This document shows positions 9,034 to 17,413 of a stretch of 64,000 nt of DNA, one piece after another. The position numbers were made by a program, and so were the translations under genes. Source of the DNA: Bacillota bacterium (GTDB lineage Bacteria; Bacillota; Clostridia; Lachnospirales; Lachnospiraceae). The stretch is from the NCBI GenBank assembly GCA_023423045.1, contig JAFAGA010000022.1:1-64000 (forward strand), written 5' to 3'. Under the pieces are notes generated by a model, which was not told where the DNA came from, did no database searches, and was given only the letters and a program-made list of their open reading frames with translations. How positions within the stretch are numbered: the first letter of the stretch is position 1; every line of letters starts with the position of its first letter.

Positions 9034-9495
9034 ATGAAACATAAAAACAGTGAATTACCGGCATACTGGATTTTGATGCTCTTCGGCATTGTAATAACAG
9101 CGGCTATTATTCTCTATGGAAAGCTTTTTTATGATGATATGAGGCACACCTCTGATGCGGTAGCGGAACAGACCTCCCGGACGGCAAAGGAACTTCGCGA
9201 GCATGAGATTACCATGTATGAAGGGGAAGAAATCAGAGGAAGTGAAGCGGTTAATTTTATAAAAAAGCATTTGGGAGATTATTCGGCTGAGGAAACCGCT
9301 CCCATTTATGTGAATGTAAAAACGGTGTTTGCCGGAACGGTCTATAATAATGAATACATCAATAAAAAGCATATCAAAGATATCAGAAATATTTCGGCAA
9401 TTGAATATTTTATTAAACCGACAGCCTGTTTTGAGTGTGAAATTATCCGCTCCGATAACAAAGTGATATTGGGAGTGAGCTTTATACAGAAGTAA
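9034..9495 (+). CDS. Pilin-like protein, single N-terminal membrane helix (paralogue 2)
   Basis: The 153-aa product starts after AGGAGG. It has a hydrophobic helix at residues about 9-30, a basic/acidic linker, then a small domain holding the motif ITMYEGEEIRGSEAVNFI shared with the preceding paralogue. Two Cys residues (TACFEC) lie near the C-terminus and are absent from paralogue 1. I read it as a pilin-like or pseudopilin-like subunit exported or assembled by the neighbouring TadA/TadBC-type machine. No named family is recognised. Confidence 0.65.
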   Translation: MKHKNSELPAYWILMLFGIVITAAIILYGKLFYDDMRHTSDAVAEQTSRTAKELREHEITMYEGEEIRGSEAVNFIKKHLGDYSAEETAPIYVNVKTVFAGTVYNNEYINKKHIKDIRNISAIEYFIKPTACFECEIIRSDNKVILGVSFIQK

Positions 9496-9512
9496 GAAGG
9501 AGTGGAAATATT

Positions 9513-9893
9513 ATGAGAAACACGGTCATCCATGCGCTGGAGATGATTTTTGGAGCAATTCTTCTTGTATCAGGCTTATTTTATCTGATGCAGAGGGAAA
9601 AAAGTCTGGATATTTTAATAGATGCGATAAGTGAAAAAATAATCGGAACCGATAATCTGAGGCAGGAATATAATGCAACGGATTTAAGCCGGATATCGGA
9701 TGAAGCCCTTTGCGCTATTGTAATGGGATACCGGGAGTATCCTATTACAATAGACGGCATGTTAATGGAAGAGGAGGAACATGACTACGAAAGCTATTTC
9801 AGACTGATCAAAGCCGGATATTATCAAAAAGGGTATCAGTATGACAGTGAACATAAGATTAAGCAGGTGGATTATGAATATATGGGGTTATAG
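9513..9893 (+). CDS. Small pilin-like membrane protein
   Basis: This 126-aa protein starts after GAAGGAGTGG, 17 bases beyond the previous stop. It has one hydrophobic helix (residues about 8-27), then a helical, acidic domain rich in Tyr, with EEEEHDYESY near residue 87. It shows the same one-helix-plus-small-domain layout as its two upstream neighbours, but I see no clear sequence match. By position it is a third candidate pilin-like subunit. Confidence 0.55.
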   Translation: MRNTVIHALEMIFGAILLVSGLFYLMQREKSLDILIDAISEKIIGTDNLRQEYNATDLSRISDEALCAIVMGYREYPITIDGMLMEEEEHDYESYFRLIKAGYYQKGYQYDSEHKIKQVDYEYMGL

Positions 9894-9934
9894 CCGTCCA
9901 AGCGATCATTACATTACAGAAAGGGGTAACAAAG

Positions 9935-12900
9935 ATGGATTTTCCGGGAAGATTAATTGCGGCAATTCTTGCTGCTTTGCTGGTTGCGATATTTCCGTTG
10001 CAATACATTGCTGGAACAGCTGAAGAGAACATAGATGCACATATCGCAGAGCATACCGAAAATCTTTCCGATACGATTCGCAACAAGGGATATCTTGATG
10101 TATCTGATTATGAAAACTTTATCAATATATTGGATTCCTCCGGAGAGCTTTATGATGTTGAATTAGAGGATATTCATCCGATAATGGGAGAAGAGATTGC
10201 TCACAATCATGGCAGAGAAGGGTTTACCCCAACTTCCTTTAAAGCAAGCAAGGATGAGTTTCTTAGCTTAAATAAAGAAAAAGTAGTGAACGGAATGAGA
10301 CTCGTGTCCTCTCAGGAGGAAGAAATACATTCATTAGCAACTCATATACATACAGATGACTGTTATGAAGGACATAGACATGTAGATCCGCTAAGCGGGG
10401 TAAACCTGAGTAATGCACCGGTTAGAATTCAGTTCGAATCTGGAAAGACGTATTACTATAATGGTACTTATTATCCATCAGACATGAGAGTTAGCTTTAA
10501 ATGTGGACAGTGTTATTCTGAGATATATGTATTTTCAATATACAGAGGACCTACCGCAGTTACAGCAGATGTATATACGATTGATAACGGAGTATTTTCA
10601 TTTATCAGAGTACCTCATGGTGGAGTAGATAGTTACGGCAAGCCAAGTTTCTATGCTAGTAATATCTATAGACAGTTCGAATCCTATAGATGGACCGCTA
10701 CAAGCATACCAGACGGAAGTTATGACCAATCAGGAACTTCATATACGAGTGGTGTTTTTAATTTCAATCTTGCTGGATTACCGAAATGGGATAGTAACGC
10801 CAATATAAGCTATAAGCCATTTACGGGTTGTCCTCGTGCACGAAATTATGGCCATAACATGAAGGCGAATGCTTGTCATCTGGTAGGATATAAGGGTAAG
10901 GTAAAGATATCAGGAATTACTTATTATAGTGATAATACAAGTAATCTTAATTTAGGTGTAACTTGTAATACCTGCAAGAAAGAAATATTAAACTTAAATC
11001 TGCGGTTATACTCAGCAGGAGGGAGCAGTTCGGGACTTACTTCCGCAAGTGCATATGCAACATTCCCTGTCAAAAATAGTTCAGGAGTTATCGAGCAAAT
11101 TAGTATAGGCAGTAACATGTCAGCACATCTTGGATCTTCTGATAGAGATTGGGATAACTTAAGAACATATAGTAATATATTGGATCCTGCATATTGGCAG
11201 TTGAGAAGTCAGTTAGCGCCATATACCACTTTTAACGATTATGGAAACGGGTTTTTTAATGCAGAATCGATAGACTTTCCCCTTACGGGTATTCCAATAA
11301 AATGTGGTCAATATGCTAGTTCTCCTCTTTTATGGTTGCCTAATATGGGATGTGCTTATTGCGGAACTTATGGATCGAATTACTCCTGTGGTTTGCCACA
11401 GGACACTACATATGACTGTAACAAAGTTGTCACATCGATTATACCCACGCATCCGACACAGACAGTAAAAAAGGGAGAAAGCATTATAACTACTGCAACA
11501 GCAACTTATTTGGATGATCACACCGGGATTGTCAATTGCGCCAGTAACTTTAATACAAATCTGCCAGGGGATCAAACAGTAACACTTACCTACAGCGGCC
11601 TTGTGGGAAACGCGAGAACTACAGGAACAAGGACCTGTACTCTCCGTGTGACAGTAATAGATAAGGTATTACAATATATCACGGCGGAGCCTTCCTCACA
11701 GATCATACCACGCCTGGGGACGCCTTCCTTCACTGTTAAGGCTTTTTACAGTGACGGAAGCTCTGCGGTGCTTGGCACCGGGAAATATAGTGTCTCGGCC
11801 TTTAATAATGGCATAGGGGGACAGAATACCCTTACCATTTCTTACTCAGAAGGTGGACTAACGAAAACTACTATGGTGACCGTATATGTAGATAACCTGG
11901 TATCAATTACAGCGGTACCCGAAGCGGTGACTGTGGATAAGTACACGCAGATATTACCCTTTTCCATTAACGCATCTTATCTATATACCGGAATAAAGAC
12001 GGTTTTGAACGGCTTTTCCATCAGCGGATATAATCCTGCGGTATTAGGTGACCAGACGGTAACAGTATCTTATACCGACCAGGGAACCACCGTAACCACG
12101 ACCTTGCATGTCCATGTTACTCCAATCCATAAAGTCTGTCCAAGGTGTGAAAACAGTTACGAAATGAATCCGGATGACACGGATCCAGGCTGTCCTTTTT
12201 GCCGGGAACTTGTAACCGGGATCATCGTATCTCCGGAGGAGCTGGAGGTAATCCAGGGAGAGGGTCTCCCCATCACAGTTCGTGCCATATACCGGGATGG
12301 AACAACGAGGGAAGTATCTGGATGGACCAGCAGCTATGATCCGGATAAGATCGGGCTGCAGCCGGTAACGGTAGAATACGGAGGGTATGCGACATTAATC
12401 TATATTTGGGTAAAAGAAGCCGAAGTTGTTTGTCCCATCTGCGGGACACATTATCCTTCTTCGGAAAGCAGATGTCCTGTCTGTAGTGAGTATGTCACAG
12501 GAATTTATGTGGTACCGGAAGAGATAACCGTTAACCAGTATGAAGATATCACGTTACAGGTTGTTGCAACCTTTAGGGATGGGGTAACCGCACCTGTGAC
12601 AGACTGGAGTATAGATAAGACAACCTCGGCAGCCGGTGTCTTTACGGCAACCGTAAGCTATAGAGGATTTACGGCTCAGGTAAAGCTTACCGTATTATCT
12701 TCCTCCAGGGTAACCTGTCCTATCTGTGGTCTGGTTTATGATGTTGGAGAATACCCGAATGGCTGTCCGACCTGCTCTGAAGTAATTACCGGAATAGAAG
12801 CTTATTTAACCAGCGGATCCCGCCTGGTGCAGTACGGATCTATACCTCGGATATCCGTTGTTTTGGTTTTCCTGGATACACACCGGGAGATTGTAGAGAG

Positions 12901-13318
12901 CGGATACATAACAGAAGGTTTTGATCCTTTTCGGATGGGAGAACAGACGATCCTTGTCCGGTATCTGGAATTTTCCTGCACCCTGGAGGTTGATGTGGTG
13001 GACGCCCTGGAGACAGTGATCTGTCCTAATGGGCATGTCTATTACTTGAATGAAGATGGAACGGATCCCGGCTGTCCCTTCTGCGCCATAGGAGAGAGCC
13101 ACGGAGTGGTGATTTTTTATGACATTACCTATCTGCCGGAAATTCTCGAGAAGCTATATACGGACGGGGTCTATTATTTTGACAAAAGCAACTTTCTTAC
13201 GGTTCGGGTTACAAAAAGGAATGTATCATTAGCAGCAAAGATACAGAAGGAAAGCATCTTTGCTAAAATGATGATGTCAGGAAAGAGGAAGCGTTTTGTA
13301 TATGGCGGAGAGGTATGA
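9935..13318 (+). CDS. Giant pilin-anchored surface protein with alternating Ig-like and zinc-ribbon modules
   Basis: The 1127-aa product starts after AAAGGGGT. Residues about 7-25 form a membrane helix, followed by a helical stalk. Near residue 135 lies a His/Cys motif (HIHTDDCYEGHRH). A Cys-containing central region (about 150-490) is followed by Ig-like domains of roughly 75-80 aa. Between these sit four two-knuckle motifs, CxxC or CxxGH then CPxC: residues 735/753, 833/847, 928/944 and 1030/1047, each likely to bind one zinc or form disulfides. A conserved C-terminal domain (about 1055-1115) recurs in the next gene. It overlaps the next start by 4 bases. I infer a tip or adhesin pilin of the Tad-like machine; no named family matches the whole. 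Confidence 0.7.
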   Translation: MDFPGRLIAAILAALLVAIFPLQYIAGTAEENIDAHIAEHTENLSDTIRNKGYLDVSDYENFINILDSSGELYDVELEDIHPIMGEEIAHNHGREGFTPTSFKASKDEFLSLNKEKVVNGMRLVSSQEEEIHSLATHIHTDDCYEGHRHVDPLSGVNLSNAPVRIQFESGKTYYYNGTYYPSDMRVSFKCGQCYSEIYVFSIYRGPTAVTADVYTIDNGVFSFIRVPHGGVDSYGKPSFYASNIYRQFESYRWTATSIPDGSYDQSGTSYTSGVFNFNLAGLPKWDSNANISYKPFTGCPRARNYGHNMKANACHLVGYKGKVKISGITYYSDNTSNLNLGVTCNTCKKEILNLNLRLYSAGGSSSGLTSASAYATFPVKNSSGVIEQISIGSNMSAHLGSSDRDWDNLRTYSNILDPAYWQLRSQLAPYTTFNDYGNGFFNAESIDFPLTGIPIKCGQYASSPLLWLPNMGCAYCGTYGSNYSCGLPQDTTYDCNKVVTSIIPTHPTQTVKKGESIITTATATYLDDHTGIVNCASNFNTNLPGDQTVTLTYSGLVGNARTTGTRTCTLRVTVIDKVLQYITAEPSSQIIPRLGTPSFTVKAFYSDGSSAVLGTGKYSVSAFNNGIGGQNTLTISYSEGGLTKTTMVTVYVDNLVSITAVPEAVTVDKYTQILPFSINASYLYTGIKTVLNGFSISGYNPAVLGDQTVTVSYTDQGTTVTTTLHVHVTPIHKVCPRCENSYEMNPDDTDPGCPFCRELVTGIIVSPEELEVIQGEGLPITVRAIYRDGTTREVSGWTSSYDPDKIGLQPVTVEYGGYATLIYIWVKEAEVVCPICGTHYPSSESRCPVCSEYVTGIYVVPEEITVNQYEDITLQVVATFRDGVTAPVTDWSIDKTTSAAGVFTATVSYRGFTAQVKLTVLSSSRVTCPICGLVYDVGEYPNGCPTCSEVITGIEAYLTSGSRLVQYGSIPRISVVLVFLDTHREIVESGYITEGFDPFRMGEQTILVRYLEFSCTLEVDVVDALETVICPNGHVYYLNEDGTDPGCPFCAIGESHGVVIFYDITYLPEILEKLYTDGVYYFDKSNFLTVRVTKRNVSLAAKIQKESIFAKMMMSGKRKRFVYGGEV

Positions 13319-15558
13319 TAGGTATGGATAAGTTGATCAAATTTATTTTTGATATTGTAATAGCGATCCTCCTTATGTTTGGAACGGTTCTCATCTATTT
13401 TGGCTTAAGAACGGAGAGTGTGGTGAGAACAATGGACAGCATGATAACAGAAGAATTCTTAACCAGAATAAAGAAGGATGGCCACCTTCACCATAGAGAA
13501 TACGAAGATTATCTTCACAGGCTCTCCTTCACCGGCACAATATATGAGCTTCAATTTGAGCATAAATATAATATTTGGGAGCCGGAATATCGCATGAGGT
13601 CTTTGGAGGAGATCATGGAAGCCCAAAAAGCAGCCTATACCGGCAAAAATATCTACCATTACAGGGAGGTGACAACAAGCCGCCCCGCAGTGACCGACCC
13701 AATTGATAACAGCGGCCTTACCATGAATACAGAGACAAACGAAAGTGTCCTTGCTGCAGCGGTTAATACCCCTTCTACGGGTCATGTCCATACGGATGCC
13801 TGTTATGCAGGGCATGTACATAAAGGAGATAAGACCTTTACACATTCACATGCACATACTTCTGCCTGTAAAAGATATTTATGGTGTGCAGGAGCCAATA
13901 TAAAGTGTAATTCCTGTGGATACGAAGGTTATTGGATGATAGCTATCTATGACCAATATGGCAATAATATTGGACAAGTTTTTGTCCCGGATGGCAAATG
14001 TCCGAGCTGTAATAAACCGGCCATTGTAACAGCAGGTATAAATAAGTATACCTATTCCTGTGGTTACAATGTATTCACGACTGACCAAATGAATGCAGAT
14101 GTAATTCCAAATGGGAGCGTAAGATCATATCCAGGATGTACTTCACCTCAGAACACAAATAGTGCTACCTATACGAGTGGTTGTTATGTGTATCACAAAA
14201 GTAGGAGTTGGAGAGATATGTTAGAGTACTTTCCGTGGACAGGAGAGATAATGAATGCGGGAACAGTATTCAATAATATTCTAGATACAAATGCGGCAGG
14301 AATGTGTGATGTACCACAATGGTATTACAAAGGAGTCGTCTATATGGAAGGTCCGATATCAGGTACAACCTGGATTTCTCTGAGTTATTCGGCCGTAAAT
14401 GTAAATGGATCTGCAAGATATAATTATGGTGGTTTTAACTATTACTATAATGACGGTATATGGGGGTATAAATCAGAGTGGCCCAGTGGAATTACAGGAT
14501 ATGAAGCCAATAGGGTTTTTAATCTTAGCAGTAGTACTGGCCAATATACAGGAAGGAGCTGGAGTACTTCACAAGATTATAAATATGAATATGGTATGAG
14601 CGGAGATGTGAAGCTATGTACATTTGATCATTCGAGAGGGGTTAATCAATGGGTTCTGGCTTGTGAACAGGAAGAAAACGCAACCCTTCTTTGCCCGGAT
14701 AAAATAGTAAGCATCACACCCACTCACCCCCTCCAATCGGTATACACCCAGGAGCCTTTAATAACAACAGTCAGAGCTACCTATGTGGATGGCAGTAAGA
14801 AAACAGTAAAAGCAACAGCTGCGTTTTCTACCGGAACACCGGCATCAAATAAAATTGTAACCTTAAGTTATACAGATAGCTTGGGCAATACAAAGACATG
14901 CACTATTACTGTGAACGTTATTCCCCGCAGTAAAACATGTACTAATGGACACCTTTATAACCTAAACCCCAATGGAAGTGATCCGGGCTGCCCTTTCTGT
15001 AATGCTTATGTGGCCATTATCCGGATTATCAATCCCCCGGCATCCACTTTTACCATTACGATAGGGACATCCTTGAAAGATAATGGACTAACACTTTTGG
15101 TTACCTACATGGACGGACGTACAGAAACAATTATGGATGGATATGTTGATAATCTAGATAGACAGTATCTTGGAACTAAAATGGTTACAATTGGATACAA
15201 AGGAGTGACCACACAGATCTTAGTTACAACTATCTGTGCAAAAATCACCTGTGATGTTTGTGGCTTTCTCTATGATTTGTACCCGGACGGTACCAATCCA
15301 GGATGCCCGAGGTGTATTTCCAAAATTCCGGTATTTACGGGAAATGTTTTAAGATACGATGCAGAAGAGTATACCGATGAGATTCTTGAACGAATGTACG
15401 AGAACGGCAGCTACGATCTCAGTATGGATAATACCTTCCGTGTTCGGCTAAAAAATAAATCCCCTAATCTGGCGAGAAGTATTTTACAGAAAATCTATCC
15501 TTCCTTGCCGGAGGAGTGGCTGTCTCTCAAATTCAGTGAAAATATAAAAGCGAAATAA
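13315..15558 (+). CDS. Second pilin-anchored Ig-like/zinc-ribbon surface protein
   Basis: This 747-aa paralogue of the preceding gene may start at 13315 or at ATG 13324, since both follow GGAGAGG. It shares the N-terminal helix and stalk (pattern YEDYLHRLSFTGTIYEL versus YENFINILDSSGELYDV), a His/Cys cluster near residue 157 (HVHTDACYAGHVH, then HSHAHTSAC), an Ig-like domain after TPTHPLQSV, two zinc-ribbon-like pairs (residues 542/559 and 646/664), and the C-terminal domain containing DEILERMYENGSY. The central segment (about 180-460) is not obviously similar to that of its partner. It has fewer Ig/zinc modules, so the pair differ in length around common ends, as expected of surface appendage subunits. 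Confidence 0.7.
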   Translation: MIGMDKLIKFIFDIVIAILLMFGTVLIYFGLRTESVVRTMDSMITEEFLTRIKKDGHLHHREYEDYLHRLSFTGTIYELQFEHKYNIWEPEYRMRSLEEIMEAQKAAYTGKNIYHYREVTTSRPAVTDPIDNSGLTMNTETNESVLAAAVNTPSTGHVHTDACYAGHVHKGDKTFTHSHAHTSACKRYLWCAGANIKCNSCGYEGYWMIAIYDQYGNNIGQVFVPDGKCPSCNKPAIVTAGINKYTYSCGYNVFTTDQMNADVIPNGSVRSYPGCTSPQNTNSATYTSGCYVYHKSRSWRDMLEYFPWTGEIMNAGTVFNNILDTNAAGMCDVPQWYYKGVVYMEGPISGTTWISLSYSAVNVNGSARYNYGGFNYYYNDGIWGYKSEWPSGITGYEANRVFNLSSSTGQYTGRSWSTSQDYKYEYGMSGDVKLCTFDHSRGVNQWVLACEQEENATLLCPDKIVSITPTHPLQSVYTQEPLITTVRATYVDGSKKTVKATAAFSTGTPASNKIVTLSYTDSLGNTKTCTITVNVIPRSKTCTNGHLYNLNPNGSDPGCPFCNAYVAIIRIINPPASTFTITIGTSLKDNGLTLLVTYMDGRTETIMDGYVDNLDRQYLGTKMVTIGYKGVTTQILVTTICAKITCDVCGFLYDLYPDGTNPGCPRCISKIPVFTGNVLRYDAEEYTDEILERMYENGSYDLSMDNTFRVRLKNKSPNLARSILQKIYPSLPEEWLSLKFSENIKAK

Positions 15559-15575
15559 GGGAAGGGAGGGAAGGT

Positions 15576-16610
15576 ATGAAGGTCCATCATTTCGCATTGA
15601 TATTCTTGATATTCTTTTTTGTGACCGTTCTTAAAACAGATTTGAATATAGGAAGAATGGAAGTACTGGAAAATGAAGAAACAGAACTAATAGAAAGCCT
15701 GAATTCAGCCGCTTCAGATGCGATCAATTACCTGGCGGCCTCCGGCAAATATGGGGAAAATTCAATTGAGAAGGAGAAAGTAGCGAGCATCTTCTTTGCA
15801 TCCCTTTATTCCGCACTGGGAATTATGTCTGATCGAAATGCGCAGGCGGAACTTGAGCTTTATATCCCGGTCATTCTTTTATGTGATTCTGATGGGTTTT
15901 ATGTGTCTTATTACGACGGCTATAAGGATGGATACGGTCAAACCTTTATTAAACGTGTGTGGTCGGAAAAAATGCCCTATTACCACCAGGATGAGAATTT
16001 TGTCTATGGCTTTTCCCTGACGGACCGAGTAAAGATATACGATGTTAACAATCTTCTTGGATTTTCAGAGAAAGTAATAGATGCAAATTATTATGATTTT
16101 CAGGAGGATGATGTATATCGGAACTTTCGAAACTCTCATCCCGGTAATATTCTATTGAAGGAGGAAGAGTTTAAGCTGGTACGGAAAGCCGCCATAATGA
16201 GCCAGCTGGAGGAGGTGCTCTCCTATTATACCAGCAAGCACAAGCTGATTGCTCGTCAGAATGGAATAACCTATCAATTCTCTTTTCCGGCAGGACAGGA
16301 TGATGTGTGGGCACAATATCTTGATGATGTGAATCTCGTAGTGGTGTTTCAAGGTTATCCCTACGGCATGAACAGGGACTACACATTCAATAAAGTGTCC
16401 TCTTCCGGTGCCAATATTATAAGGAAACCCATTTACTATGTAGAGGAGAAAAGCTGGTATTATCTTGCTCATAAAGCGGGATGCCCTGAGCTGGAAGGAA
16501 ACATAATGGTTTTAGAAATGGCCTTTGAGAATCTTATGGAATGTGCAAAAATCGGGGCCTTTTGCCATAACTGCATAGATAACGGACCAAGAGTACCGGA
16601 ATTGAAATAG
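15576..16610 (+). CDS. Minor pilin-like protein with Ada-like cysteine tail
   Basis: The 344-aa product starts after GGGAGGGAAGG. An N-terminal hydrophobic helix (residues about 4-18) and a helical stalk (ELIESLNSAASDAINYL) resemble the other pilin-like proteins here. The middle is a mixed domain with many Tyr. The C-terminus has an HKAGCPEL element about 50 residues from the end and a final CAKIGAFCHNC element, reminiscent of the zinc-binding fold at the N-terminus of Ada (C near PSC, then GYRPCKRC). Zinc binding is therefore inferred. It closes the run of closely spaced structural genes and may be a low-abundance subunit. Confidence 0.55.
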   Translation: MKVHHFALIFLIFFFVTVLKTDLNIGRMEVLENEETELIESLNSAASDAINYLAASGKYGENSIEKEKVASIFFASLYSALGIMSDRNAQAELELYIPVILLCDSDGFYVSYYDGYKDGYGQTFIKRVWSEKMPYYHQDENFVYGFSLTDRVKIYDVNNLLGFSEKVIDANYYDFQEDDVYRNFRNSHPGNILLKEEEFKLVRKAAIMSQLEEVLSYYTSKHKLIARQNGITYQFSFPAGQDDVWAQYLDDVNLVVVFQGYPYGMNRDYTFNKVSSSGANIIRKPIYYVEEKSWYYLAHKAGCPELEGNIMVLEMAFENLMECAKIGAFCHNCIDNGPRVPELK

Positions 16611-16651
16611 CATTAATTAACTCACCAGGAAAGAAGGAGGACAAAACAAAT

Positions 16652-17386
16652 ATGGAGAATATGGATCAGCAATGGAAGCTGGGGGATGCCGTAGTTCTTA
16701 AAATAGTAAAAGAAGCATTGTTGAATCAAAATGAAATAATCAAATGCATAAGAGAACTGCAAAGTTTCAGTATGGAATTATTCGAGCATTCTGTTAATAC
16801 GGCGTTAGTATCTTTGCTGCTGGGGATGAAAGCAGGTCTTACCTTTTGCGGGCTGAAAGAAATCTACATTGCGGGTCTTCTTCATGACTATGGCAAATTG
16901 CTCATACCTAAGACTATTCTTGAGAAGAAGGACAGGTTGACCCCAGAAGAACGCAAAGTTATAGAGCTTCACCCGGCAGCAGGCTTTTTAAGCCTTCAAA
17001 GGGATACGATGCTTTCGGAACGTGTGGTTTATGCAGTTTTAGATCACCATGAAAAACCGGATGGGAGCGGATACGGCTCCAGAAAGATGGGGGATTCAAT
17101 CACTGAATATGCAAAAATCATCAGTATTGCGGATGTATACGACGCAATGGCCTCTGATCGGACCTACCGAAAGGCTATCGATATTAATATTATAAGAGAT
17201 TACCTGCATATGAGCGCGGGAAGGGGTCATGATTATAAGCTTGTAATGCTGTTTATGGAGCTTCTGGAAGAAAAGTCATTGGCAAAAATGGAAGAAAAGC
17301 ATAAGAGCATAGTCTGCTCCATGCTTTTTAGATCGGAGTATACTCACATGACAATGGCTCATATTTATATCATTTGCATGGAGTGA
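16652..17386 (+). CDS. HD-GYP domain protein, predicted c-di-GMP phosphodiesterase
   Basis: The start follows AAGGAGGAC. This 244-aa single-domain protein carries HDYGK (His78-Asp79), HHEKPDGSGYG (from His132) and the downstream ADVYDAMASDRTYRKA segment, the conserved core of the HD-GYP family that hydrolyses cyclic di-GMP. The namesake GYP is GYG here. There is no sensor or receiver domain, so it is likely cytoplasmic and always on, or controlled by a partner. Sitting 42 bases behind the pilin-like genes, it probably links c-di-GMP level to appendage production or function; c-di-GMP control of pili is well known elsewhere. Confidence 0.82.
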   Translation: MENMDQQWKLGDAVVLKIVKEALLNQNEIIKCIRELQSFSMELFEHSVNTALVSLLLGMKAGLTFCGLKEIYIAGLLHDYGKLLIPKTILEKKDRLTPEERKVIELHPAAGFLSLQRDTMLSERVVYAVLDHHEKPDGSGYGSRKMGDSITEYAKIISIADVYDAMASDRTYRKAIDINIIRDYLHMSAGRGHDYKLVMLFMELLEEKSLAKMEEKHKSIVCSMLFRSEYTHMTMAHIYIICME

Positions 17387-17413
17387 CTGAGGGAAAAAAT
17401 AAGGGGAATTGAT

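Noticed and set aside
8682..9089. 135-codon minus-strand frame over the spacer between the pilin-like genes
   Set aside because: It exists because the + strand there is purine-rich. It lacks a ribosome site and overlaps two supported genes.
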